64,000 nucleotides of DNA from assembly GCA_937912115.1 (NCBI GenBank), contig CALDOI010000258.1:16906-80905 (forward strand). Direction: 5' to 3'. Source of the DNA: an uncultured Bacteroidota bacterium (lineage in GTDB: Bacteria; Bacteroidota; Bacteroidia; Bacteroidales; F082). The notes under the pieces were generated by a model, which worked only from the letters and a program-made list of their open reading frames with translations, was not told the origin of the DNA and did not search any database. Positions 54,557 to 62,571 of this stretch are shown here, one piece after another (position 1 is the first letter of the stretch; each line of letters starts with the position of its first letter). The position numbers and the translations under genes are program-made.

Positions 54557-56103
54557 CTCTTAATAATATCACCATTCTTGTTAAAGAAATGGAATTCCAT
54601 TAATTGGTAATCTTTTATGGATTCTACTTTAATCCAACTACGATATTTAAAAAACCAACCCATTTGAATTGATTTTATACCCTTTGTAAGGAAAGCACTA
54701 ATGTATGGATGTACTACAAGAGTAAGTTTTTTCTCATTCTGATCATGAATAAGATAATTTAGATTATTCTCTATATCATCAATCAGAATCATGCTGGTTT
54801 TAATTTCTCCTGTACCATTGCACGTTGGGCATTTTTCGAGTACAGGAACAATCATTTCTGGTCTTACTCGTTGACGAGTTATCTGAACCAAACCAAATTT
54901 ACTGGGAGGGAGTATTGTGTGTTTTGCTCTGTCTTTCGACATTTCCTCAATAAGTCGTTGGTGGAGTGCTCTTCTGTTTTTAGCATCATGTAAATCAATA
55001 AAATCGATTACAATAATGCCACCCATATCTCTTAGCCTTAGTTGGCGTGCAACTTCAGTAGCAGCCTCCATGTTCACTAACAGGGCATTTTCTTCCTGAG
55101 TGTTTTCTTTATTAACACGATGCCCGCTATTTATATCAATAACATGTAGAGCCTCAGTGTGTTCAATAACCAGGTATACTCCACTTTTTATTGTTACTGT
55201 TTTTCCAAAGGAGCTTCTCATTTGTTTATCAATACCATATTGATCGAAAATTGAGAGTTTGCCTTTGTATCGTTTTACAATGTCTTTTTTATCGGGGGCA
55301 ATTGTGCTAATATATGCTTTTGTTTCTTCGAAGAGAGTAGGATCGTTTACATGTATAGTGTTAAACGACTCATTTAAGATATCTCTTAATATCTGGGAAG
55401 TTCGGTCAAGTTCACTTAGTACTTTTTGAGGGGGGTTGAGGTGGGATAATTTTTTAATAATTCCTTCCCATTTTCCAGTAAGATCACGTAGGTCAGCATC
55501 AAGTTCAGCCACCTTTTTGTTTTCGGCAACTGTACGAATGATAATACCATAATTATTTGGAAGAATACTGGTAATAAGACGCTTAAGTCTATTACGTTCA
55601 TCTTTACTTTTTATCTTTTGTGATATTGATATCTTATTGGAGAATGGTAGAAGTACTAAAAATCTTCCCGGAAAGGATATTTCTGTAGATATGCGTGGTC
55701 CCTTTGTTGATATTGGTTCCTTTGCAATCTGTACGAGTATCTGTTGTCCAGAAACCAATACCTGGTTAATTTTGCCTGATTTTTCTATATCCTTTTCACG
55801 TTTAATTGTTTCGTGAGAAGTAAGATCAGCTTTTCCTAGTACACCAAGTTTAACATATTTGTTAAATGTTCTGATTTGTGGACCCAGATCAAGATAATGC
55901 AAAAACGCATCTTTCTCGTATCCTACGTCAACAAACGCGGCATTTAGGCCAGGCATTATTTTTTTAACCTTCGCTAGAAATACATCGCCAACAGTAAATT
56001 TGTTGTTGATTTGTTCCTTATGTAATTCAACTAGATTTTTGTCCTCAAGTAGTGCAATGTTAACTTCCGATAAACTTGAATCAATGATTAATTCTCTGTT
56101 CAC
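54553..56103 (-). CDS. rng: Ribonuclease G/E family endoribonuclease
   Basis: The 516-residue protein is RNase G sized, without the long C-terminal scaffold of RNase E. It has the S1 domain at the N-terminus (VGDVFLAKVKKIMPGLNAAF), the DNase I-like catalytic region with GGIIVIDFIDLHD (Mg2+-binding aspartates), and a zinc-link motif CPTCNGTGEI (CxxC). RNase G processes rRNA and mRNA 5' ends. The frame begins with GTG at 56103 (MNRELII). It lies after the AURKAIP1/COX24 mini-gene and HU gene on the same strand; rng-HU proximity is conserved in Bacteroidota. Confidence 0.95.
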   Translation of the reverse strand: MNRELIIDSSLSEVNIALLEDKNLVELHKEQINNKFTVGDVFLAKVKKIMPGLNAAFVDVGYEKDAFLHYLDLGPQIRTFNKYVKLGVLGKADLTSHETIKREKDIEKSGKINQVLVSGQQILVQIAKEPISTKGPRISTEISFPGRFLVLLPFSNKISISQKIKSKDERNRLKRLITSILPNNYGIIIRTVAENKKVAELDADLRDLTGKWEGIIKKLSHLNPPQKVLSELDRTSQILRDILNESFNTIHVNDPTLFEETKAYISTIAPDKKDIVKRYKGKLSIFDQYGIDKQMRSSFGKTVTIKSGVYLVIEHTEALHVIDINSGHRVNKENTQEENALLVNMEAATEVARQLRLRDMGGIIVIDFIDLHDAKNRRALHQRLIEEMSKDRAKHTILPPSKFGLVQITRQRVRPEMIVPVLEKCPTCNGTGEIKTSMILIDDIENNLNYLIHDQNEKKLTLVVHPYISAFLTKGIKSIQMGWFFKYRSWIKVESIKDYQLMEFHFFNKNGDIIKR

Positions 56104-56214
56104 ATCGTTTATTTTTAATTAATTAAATACCAATAGTCCTATTGGCAATTTAATATTTGAATTTGAAAGTTGACAGGACAAACAGTGTGGGTGTTTTTGG
56201 GAGGAATTGGAAAA

Positions 56215-56250
56215 CAATAACACAAGACCATATAAAGTCTTGTGTTATTG
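56215..56250 (-). terminator. Terminator-like hairpin after the AURKAIP1/COX24 mini-gene
   Basis: A perfect 14-base stem (CAATAACACAAGAC, 56215-56228, with its inverse at 56237-56250) and an 8-base loop. On the reverse strand it is followed by TTTT. It would end the HU and/or mini-gene transcript before rng. Confidence 0.8.
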
Positions 56251-56265
56251 TGTAAAAAGAAATTA

Positions 56266-56355
56266 TTATTTCTTCTTATGCCTGTTCTTCCTTAAACGCT
56301 TTTTACGCTTATGGGTTGCCATCTTGTGCCTTTTCCTCTTTTTTCCGTTTGGCAT
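56266..56355 (-). CDS. AURKAIP1/COX24 domain-containing small basic protein
   Basis: The reverse strand encodes a 29-residue protein from ATG to TAA: MPNGKKRKRHKMATHKRKKR, then a run of Leu, Arg, Lys and His. More than half the residues are Lys, Arg or His. I recognise this as the short Bacteroidota AURKAIP1/COX24 family, related to the mitochondrial ribosomal protein mS38 and conserved beside HU or rng genes. Its charge fits RNA binding on the ribosome. It is below usual gene-calling cut-offs. It sits 31 bases downstream of the HU stop codon on the same strand and is followed by a strong hairpin. Confidence 0.85.
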   Translation of the reverse strand: MPNGKKRKRHKMATHKRKKRLRKNRHKKK

Positions 56356-56386
56356 AATAATATATTGTTAAAAGTTAATTTAAAAA

Positions 56387-56665
56387 CTATTTAGCTTTTA
56401 CTTCGTTTACAAAAGTTTTAGCTGGTTTAAAAGCAGGTATATTATGAGCAGGAATTATGATAGTAGTATTTTTTGAAATATTACGTCCTGTTTTTTCAGC
56501 TCTTTTCTTAATGATAAAACTACCAAAGCCTCTTAAATATACATTTTCGCCATTAACCATTGTGTCTTTTACGGTTTCCATGAAAGACTCTACTACTGCC
56601 TGTACAGCTACTTTCTCAACGCCAGTTTTATTGGCAATTTCAGTTACAATTTCTGCTTTTGTCAT
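56387..56665 (-). CDS. HU family DNA-binding protein
   Basis: The 92-residue protein has the HU/IHF fold: an N-terminal helical part (TKAEIVTEIANKTGVEKVAV) and the DNA-binding arm around LRGFGSFIIKKRAEKTGRN and an AFKPAKTF end. HU bends DNA and organises the nucleoid. A -7 box lies at 56713 on the reverse strand, giving a leader of about 40 bases. The AURKAIP1/COX24 mini-gene follows directly. Confidence 0.97.
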   Translation of the reverse strand: MTKAEIVTEIANKTGVEKVAVQAVVESFMETVKDTMVNGENVYLRGFGSFIIKKRAEKTGRNISKNTTIIIPAHNIPAFKPAKTFVNEVKAK

Positions 56666-56712
56666 CTCAATGATATTTTAAATGATTAAAAATTAGTTTC
56701 TTAGTTCGGGCA

Positions 56713-56721
56713 GCAAAAATA
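56713..56721 (-). promoter_or_regulatory. -7 box for the HU gene
   Basis: On the reverse strand it reads TATTTTTGC, a TAnnTTTG match. A TTG 17 bases upstream is a possible -33 element, slightly closer than usual. Confidence 0.5.
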
Positions 56722-56879
56722 ATATAATTTTATTATTACAAGTATAAAAATTGTTTTTTTTTCTCTATAAAATGTTCTTTCTTAGTATTTTCACTATTCC
56801 ACATCGTTATTTGGAGTTAAAATAAGTGATTTGTTTTCCATAAGTTTGATTTCACATGAATCTTTCGCTAAAAAATATC

Positions 56880-56887
56880 TAATTTTG
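56880..56887 (+). promoter_or_regulatory. -7 box before ssb
   Basis: TAATTTTG fits TAnnTTTG and predicts a leader of about 25 bases to the ATG at 56920. No clear -33 TTG. Confidence 0.45.
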
Positions 56888-56919
56888 AATGCGGAAATTT
56901 AAAAGTTAAATAATAAAAA

Positions 56920-57378
56920 ATGGCAGGAATTAACAAAGTAGTTTTAATAGGACATATTGGGAAAGACCCGGATATTTTTACATTTGATGATGGTACGAAA
57001 CGAATGAGTTTCTCATTAGCAACAACTGAAAGTTATAAGGATAGAACCACTAATGAGTGGAGAGATCAAACGGAATGGCATAATATTGTTGGATATAGAT
57101 ACCTTGCCGAAAAGAATATTGCAAAAGGAGACCTTATTTATGTTGAGGGGAAAATTAAAAACCGAAAATATAACGATAGGGATGGTAACGAAAGGTATAT
57201 TACTGAGATACTAGCGGAAAAAATAAATATGTTAGCTCACCCACGAGGAGGTGATAATGCAAGCGGAGGAGAATATGCTGGAAATAGGCAGGGAGCCTCT
57301 GCAAATACTAATGCCAAAACAGATGCTTCCAACTCTTCGGAAGTAACAGATAGTATTGAGGATGATCTTCCTTTCTAA
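56920..57378 (+). CDS. ssb: Single-stranded DNA-binding protein
   Basis: This 152-residue protein has an OB fold at residues 1-105 (NKVVLIGHIGKDPD, EWHNIVGYRYLAEKNIAKGD) and a flexible tail ending in DDLPF, the C-terminal tip that recruits replication and repair enzymes. In many Bacteroidota mutY precedes ssb in this position; here the gap between HU and ssb holds none. gldE and gldD follow. Confidence 0.97.
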   Translation: MAGINKVVLIGHIGKDPDIFTFDDGTKRMSFSLATTESYKDRTTNEWRDQTEWHNIVGYRYLAEKNIAKGDLIYVEGKIKNRKYNDRDGNERYITEILAEKINMLAHPRGGDNASGGEYAGNRQGASANTNAKTDASNSSEVTDSIEDDLPF

Positions 57379-57389
57379 ATTTCAGAAGG

Positions 57390-57422
57390 TTGGCTTAAGT
57401 ATTACTATTCTTAGTAATTTTG
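57390..57422 (+). promoter_or_regulatory. Two-part promoter before gldE
   Basis: TTG (57390-57392) and TAATTTTG (57415-57422) are separated by 22 bases, close to the Bacteroidota -33/-7 arrangement. It lies between ssb and gldE, so the gliding genes can be expressed independently of ssb. Confidence 0.5.
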
Positions 57423-57454
57423 GCGGGTAATATTTTTTAACTTAAAAATTAGTT

Positions 57455-58825
57455 TTGGAAGAAATAGAAACAGATTCATTTTTAACGATGTTAAATATTG
57501 TTTCTGAACAATTTTTTTTAGGTTTTACACCTGATAGTATTATTGCATCGGTGATTTTAATTATTCTACTTTTTTTCTCGGGTCTCATTTCGGGATCTGA
57601 AACTGCGTTTTTTTCACTATCTCCGTCAGATATTGAAACCTTAAAAAACAGAGGAGGTAAAAAAGATAAAGCAATTCTTCTATTGCTAAAAAGACCAAAA
57701 CGATTGCTGGCAACCATATTAATATCCAATAACCTTATCAATGTTAGTATAGTAATTCTATCAACTTATATCACAGCTAATATATTTGATTTGCAGGCAA
57801 ATGCACTTCTGGTATTTTTAATTCAGGTTATTGTTGTTACATCTGTTTTGTTAATTTTTGGCGAGATCATGCCTAAGATTCTTGCGAATAAAGAGCCGGT
57901 ATCGGTGGCAATCTTAATGGTGCTGAACCTAAAAATCTTAATATGGCTATTTAAACCATTAAGCAATATTCTTGTTAAATCAACATCATTTATCGATAGT
58001 AGGGTTGGGAAGAAGGGGCACAATATGAGCATGAGTGATTTTTCGGACGCAATCGAAATTACATCCGATCACACTGTAACAGAGGAGGAAAAATTCATAC
58101 TTAAGGGAATTGCCACGTTTGGCGAAAAAGAGGCAAGTGAGATAATGGTATCGCGTGTTAATGTAACCGGAGTTGAAGAAAAACTAAGCTTGGTTGAGGT
58201 CAAAGAAATTGTATTGAAGTCGGGGTTTTCACGAATTCCGGTATATAATGAAACGATTGATAATATTCAGGGGATATTATACATAAAGGATTTGTTACCA
58301 TTGCCCATGGATGAGCATACTCCTCATTGGCAAAGCTTTATCAGGAAACCTGTATTTTTTGTTCCCGAGAACAAAAGAATTAACGATTTGTTGCAAGAAT
58401 TCAGACAGAAGAAGATACATATGGCAATTGTAGCTGATGAGTATGGAGGCACATCAGGTATTATAACTCTTGAAGATATAATTGAAGAAATTGTTGGCGA
58501 TATAAGTGATGAATTTGACATGGAGCCTCTCCAGTTTAAATTTGATAAGCTTGCTTATAATACCTATTTATTTGAAGCAAGAACTCCCATTGTTGACTTT
58601 TGTAAAATTCTAGGTCTAAATGATGATATTTTTGATGAAAACAGAGGGGAAGCCGACTCATTGGGAGGGTTGTTACTAGAAATAGAAAATAAAATTCCTG
58701 AGCCGGGATCTATCATAATTTTTAAACAACTTCAATTTGAGGTTATGGATTCCGACCAAAGAAAAATAAATAGCATAAAGGTAATTATTGATGATAATAA
58801 GCTTGAAAAAGATTTGGAAGTATAG
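57455..58825 (+). CDS. gldE: Gliding motility-associated protein GldE (CNNM/CBS domain)
   Basis: The 456-residue protein has a CNNM-like membrane domain with about four helices (residues 25-170; SGLISGSETAFFSLSPSDIE is a conserved segment of the family), two CBS domains (about residues 215-335), and a C-terminal CorC/HlyC-type domain (residues 360-450). GldE is required for gliding in some Bacteroidota and acts near GldD. The frame opens with TTG at 57455; an ATG at 57488 gives a shorter start. gldD overlaps its 3' end by 35 bases, the conserved arrangement. Confidence 0.88.
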   Translation: MEEIETDSFLTMLNIVSEQFFLGFTPDSIIASVILIILLFFSGLISGSETAFFSLSPSDIETLKNRGGKKDKAILLLLKRPKRLLATILISNNLINVSIVILSTYITANIFDLQANALLVFLIQVIVVTSVLLIFGEIMPKILANKEPVSVAILMVLNLKILIWLFKPLSNILVKSTSFIDSRVGKKGHNMSMSDFSDAIEITSDHTVTEEEKFILKGIATFGEKEASEIMVSRVNVTGVEEKLSLVEVKEIVLKSGFSRIPVYNETIDNIQGILYIKDLLPLPMDEHTPHWQSFIRKPVFFVPENKRINDLLQEFRQKKIHMAIVADEYGGTSGIITLEDIIEEIVGDISDEFDMEPLQFKFDKLAYNTYLFEARTPIVDFCKILGLNDDIFDENRGEADSLGGLLLEIENKIPEPGSIIIFKQLQFEVMDSDQRKINSIKVIIDDNKLEKDLEV

Positions 58826-59381
58826 CATAATAATAAGTATAATTATGATTATGACTTCTTGCGATCAAAACTATACTCCACTACCACGGGGTTATTTTAG
58901 GATTGATCTTCCTGAACACACTTACAAATTGTCGGATACTACACTTCCCTATTATTTTGAATACCCTGTTTATACATATTTACAGAGTTCACCGCAAAAT
59001 CCTGATCAGAAATACTGGCTAAATGTAGAGTATCCGCAATTTAAAGCAACAGTATTTTTGAGCTACAAAGAAATTGACAACAATCTTATTACTTATCTTG
59101 AGGATTCATATACATTAGTTTCGAAGCACATCCCCAGGGCTGAAGATATTCAAGATAGTTTAATAGTTGACAGGGTAAGAAATGTTTATGGCTTAACATA
59201 CAAAATTAAAGGTAGCGGAGCAGCATCTCCTTATCAGTTTTTTGTAACTGATAGTGCATCACACTTTGTAAGGGGTGCTTTGTATTTTAATATCGTTCCA
59301 AATAACGACTCACTTGAGCCAGTTATTGATTTTATAAGAACAGATATTGAGCATTTGGTTAATACTATTAAGTGGAATTGA
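58791..59381 (+). CDS. gldD: Gliding motility lipoprotein GldD
   Basis: The 196-residue protein has a basic signal segment and the lipobox IMTSC, followed by DQNYTPLPRGYFRIDLPEHT, a family landmark. GldD is an inner-membrane or periplasmic lipoprotein needed for gliding and, in some species, T9SS function. Together with SprE/PorW at 5 kb and the PorV-like and sorting-domain proteins, it supports a gliding/T9SS organism. The gene starts inside the end of gldE (ATG at 58791). Confidence 0.88.
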   Translation: MIISLKKIWKYSIIISIIMIMTSCDQNYTPLPRGYFRIDLPEHTYKLSDTTLPYYFEYPVYTYLQSSPQNPDQKYWLNVEYPQFKATVFLSYKEIDNNLITYLEDSYTLVSKHIPRAEDIQDSLIVDRVRNVYGLTYKIKGSGAASPYQFFVTDSASHFVRGALYFNIVPNNDSLEPVIDFIRTDIEHLVNTIKWN

Positions 59382-59427
59382 TCAGAAATGTCAGTGATGC
59401 ATATTATAAGGTGTTGAAAATCACAAT

Positions 59428-60798
59428 CTAATAAGCCTCTTTTTGACCTATTAACAATAACCAGTTGGTTAAGAAAAAAATCTTTATATCAAGTGCAATC
59501 GACCATGTTTCGATATATTGAACGTCAAGTTCTACTCTTCGTTCAATATCAGAAACTTGTTTAACCTCTCCTCGGTATCCGTTTACCTGTGCAAGTCCTG
59601 TCATTCCAGGCTTAACAGTATGTCTCAGCATAAAACGCTTAACAATCTTGCTGTATTCACCGGTGTGTTTAAGCATATGAGGACGAGGTCCAATAAACGA
59701 CATTTGGCCTAGAAAAACATTTATAAACTGGGGTAATTCATCCAAACTTGTTGTCCGTAAAAATTTCCCAATTCGTGTAACCCTATCATCATTAATACTC
59801 GCTTTTTTATTATCCGCATCACTATTAATAGACATAGAACGATACTTGAAGATATTAAAAATTCGTCCTCTTATCGAAGTTCTTTTCTGTCGAAAAAAAA
59901 CTCCTTTTCTATCCCCCAACGCATTAATAAGCATTAAAATTGGTGTTAACCAACTTAGTATAGTAATAATAACAAATGAAGATATAGCGATATCAAAAAC
60001 TCTCTTTATTAGTTGATTATACCAGTAACTTAAAGGTCCGGGATGTATTTCAATTACAGAAATATTTCCATAAGGAGTAAGTTCGGCCGTTTTATACTGA
60101 AAGTTGCTTAAATCGGGAACTATACATATTTTTACTGCAAAATTTGATAATGTCTCAGCAATAACGGACATTTTTGGTTTAGGTATCCCTTCATACGCAA
60201 TATATACTTCGTCTATATTATTAGTATTTATGATACTTGCTAAGTCATCCCAACTGCCTATTATGTCTTCCTTCTCATTGAATCGTTCACTTATAATACC
60301 AAAACATCTATATCCATCACAAATACTGGTTGAGAAATGTTGAAACAATTGATTCGATTTGTCAGATTGTCCGATAATTATAACATTTCGATAATTAAAT
60401 CCTTTTCTACGATAGAAAAGAAATGAAAAGTATAATATTAATTTCCATAACATCAATAATATGAATAACGATGGAAAAAGATACTTAATCGTTGAGCGTG
60501 GATAATATGATAATGATAATACTTGAAAAAACATTAGAAAGAAAAAGAAGAAAAATACTATGATTTGCAAATATGTAAGTAGTATTGCTTTTTTATGGGT
60601 ATTGTATTTTATCCTATAGGCTCTAAATACAATGTAAAGTATTAGCCATACAACGTTTAAATACAAGTAAAATAATATATGTGTGGGGGTTATTATTGCA
60701 TTATTAACTGAAACCCAAAACCCAAATACAAAAAGTATGTTTAGTATGATATAATCTCCGGCAGCAGAAATTAATGTTATATACTTTGAATACCTCAT
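59428..60798 (-). CDS. Polyprenyl-phosphate sugar-1-phosphate transferase (WcaJ-like)
   Basis: The 456-residue protein has four or five N-terminal membrane helices, a CoA-binding-like central part and a C-terminal bacterial sugar transferase domain. Landmarks are FKYRSMSINSDAD, TSLDELPQFINVF and FIGPRPHMLKHTGE. Such enzymes load the first sugar onto undecaprenyl phosphate for capsule or exopolysaccharide repeats. No Wzx/Wzy or other transferases adjoin it, so it is a stand-alone initiator. It is a different pathway type from the GT2 synthase cluster at 36 kb. Confidence 0.93.
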   Translation of the reverse strand: MRYSKYITLISAAGDYIILNILFVFGFWVSVNNAIITPTHILFYLYLNVVWLILYIVFRAYRIKYNTHKKAILLTYLQIIVFFFFFFLMFFQVLSLSYYPRSTIKYLFPSLFILLMLWKLILYFSFLFYRRKGFNYRNVIIIGQSDKSNQLFQHFSTSICDGYRCFGIISERFNEKEDIIGSWDDLASIINTNNIDEVYIAYEGIPKPKMSVIAETLSNFAVKICIVPDLSNFQYKTAELTPYGNISVIEIHPGPLSYWYNQLIKRVFDIAISSFVIITILSWLTPILMLINALGDRKGVFFRQKRTSIRGRIFNIFKYRSMSINSDADNKKASINDDRVTRIGKFLRTTSLDELPQFINVFLGQMSFIGPRPHMLKHTGEYSKIVKRFMLRHTVKPGMTGLAQVNGYRGEVKQVSDIERRVELDVQYIETWSIALDIKIFFLTNWLLLIGQKEAY

Positions 60799-60811
60799 TG
60801 TTAATCCCTGT

Positions 60812-61156
60812 TTAATTTTGAATAATATATTTTACACATTGGTATTTCCAACACATAATGACATTTCTTAAAAGGTATTTGAAAAATGATCTCAACGTAT
60901 AATTGGTCAACAAATTACAAAAAAATATTCCTACTACATCAAAATGTTTAGTTTCTACGATATTATTTCCTTGATAAATTCTATAAGCCGCTTTATAATT
61001 ACCAGAAGGTATCATAGTTGAGTTTTTATCAAGTGCAAATATACTATCACTAATTATGTGTTTTTCCATTAAGGTCGTTTTAAATTCATTTTGATAATAG
61101 TTATCAGTTGAGAATATATAAATTATCGATGTCCTTTCTGGAAAACTTCTGATTTT
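60812..61156 (-). pseudogene. Decayed fragment of a beta-rich extracellular protein
   Basis: On the reverse strand the frame is open from 61156 to 60812, but the first ATG is only at 61069. The upstream codons also read like protein (SFPERTSIIYIFSTDN) and run on into MEKHIISDSIFALD and IPSGNYKAAYRIYQGNN, an Ig-like beta-sandwich pattern. No start codon or signal peptide precedes it, and the end is low in complexity. I take it to be the relic of a larger gene; it could instead be a small real gene starting at 61069. The family is not recognised. From here to 61289 I see nothing else. Confidence 0.4.
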
Positions 61157-61289
61157 CTATGTGGGAAATCTTACACCGAACTTAAGTTATAATGAATAAA
61201 ATATAGAATTATACATATTATCAATACGACAATCCAAATGAGAATTTTAAAAATTAAGGAGTAATTACTAAGGAATGTGCTTTTGTAAC

Positions 61290-62558
61290 TTACTCCGAGT
61301 AAAAATCAATCATATCTTGAATTCCCTTTGAGCAGACAGGGCAAAAAACATCACCACTGAAGCTTTTCATAAGACAATCGTGTACAGGTCTGTATACTCC
61401 CTTGGCCACATAACCACCTCCCTCAAAAACCCCGACCTTATTTATGTATTTTTCTGTATCGGGAGTTGGAATAGGCGTTTTTTTCTTCACCATCTCTTTC
61501 CATTTATTCTCAAAATCAACTATTGTAGTGATATTAGGCTCCCATGGTTCAACTTCAAGATTATAAAAATCATTGTACGATGTTGAGGATGTGTAGTATT
61601 CATCAGCAAGTCCGGCAAAACCATGCCCCAATTCGTGTATAAAAATTTGAGCGGCCTTTTCATTACTGTTTACGCTTACATTGTAATAATTGTAAATTGC
61701 TCCACCACCGTATTTTTCATTGTTAACTAATATATAAATCTGATCGTAAGGGGCATTTGCTGCAAGATCACGAACACTCTTGTTATCCATCGTCATGCAA
61801 TACCTTTCGCTGTCGAAGGTGTAGAAATTAGTATTTAGCAGTGTTTGTTTCCAAATATTATTAGCAGGAATGTCGTTTCCCGAATCATTTGAAGGAGCTA
61901 ATACACCTACGATATTAAACTTATCCTTGTTTTTGTTGTAAGGTGCGTAAGTAAAAAGCCCATCAGCAAAAGCTCGGCAATCATCAATAAAGAGGCCCAT
62001 TTCTTCACTCGAATATCCTTCTGGTAGAATAACAATATCCACATTTTTTGATGGATCACCTGAAATATGAACATTGAATGTAGGATAAACTAAGCGCCGA
62101 TCTTCTTTTATAAAGTAGTCATCAGGGTTCACTTTATGCCTGAACTTTTCTTCAAATATGCCATCCCAGCTTCTGGAATACAAAACAACATCAACTTCTT
62201 GTTTTGGGTATGGAAAAACAACAGCCTCCGAAAATGATCGTTGGATTTCTTTTGCTTCATTGGTTGTTTGCCATTCTCCAAAAAGTGATGAATATCCACG
62301 TGAGTATAATAAGGAATCGTTGGAACTACTAAATACTTTTAAATAATAATTTCCATATTCGAAAGTGTCAATTAGATTAATTTTCGAGCCTCCGCACAAC
62401 GGTTCTTCAATTAGCTCATCAAAATAATATGCTTCCTGGTTATTATCACCACTATGATAATAATCCATTCTTAGAGTTTTGTCATGAAAATATTTTTCAT
62501 ATTGAGCAAAACCGCATACATTAATGCCGAATAACAATATCAATATTATGTATTTCAT
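61290..62558 (-). CDS. Secreted M64 family metallopeptidase
   Basis: The roughly 422-residue protein has a signal peptide (MKYIILILLFGINVCGFAQ) and the zinc motif in QIFIHELGHGFAGLADEYY, matching M64 (IgA peptidase-type) enzymes; the downstream D/E is present. Near the C-terminus a CxxC-type pair (FCPVCSKGIQDMIDFY) and HDCLMKS are also typical. I place the start at 62558; a longer frame would overlap the TolC-like gene. These enzymes cut host or environmental proteins, and the substrate here is unknown. The gap to the upstream TolC-like gene is 13 bases, so they may be co-transcribed. Confidence 0.88.
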   Translation of the reverse strand: MKYIILILLFGINVCGFAQYEKYFHDKTLRMDYYHSGDNNQEAYYFDELIEEPLCGGSKINLIDTFEYGNYYLKVFSSSNDSLLYSRGYSSLFGEWQTTNEAKEIQRSFSEAVVFPYPKQEVDVVLYSRSWDGIFEEKFRHKVNPDDYFIKEDRRLVYPTFNVHISGDPSKNVDIVILPEGYSSEEMGLFIDDCRAFADGLFTYAPYNKNKDKFNIVGVLAPSNDSGNDIPANNIWKQTLLNTNFYTFDSERYCMTMDNKSVRDLAANAPYDQIYILVNNEKYGGGAIYNYYNVSVNSNEKAAQIFIHELGHGFAGLADEYYTSSTSYNDFYNLEVEPWEPNITTIVDFENKWKEMVKKKTPIPTPDTEKYINKVGVFEGGGYVAKGVYRPVHDCLMKSFSGDVFCPVCSKGIQDMIDFYSE

Positions 62559-62571
62559 AAGAGTAAGTAAT

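Noticed and set aside
59428-60798. Capsule gene cluster around the sugar transferase
   Set aside because: No other glycosyltransferase, Wzx, Wzy or Wzz gene adjoins it.
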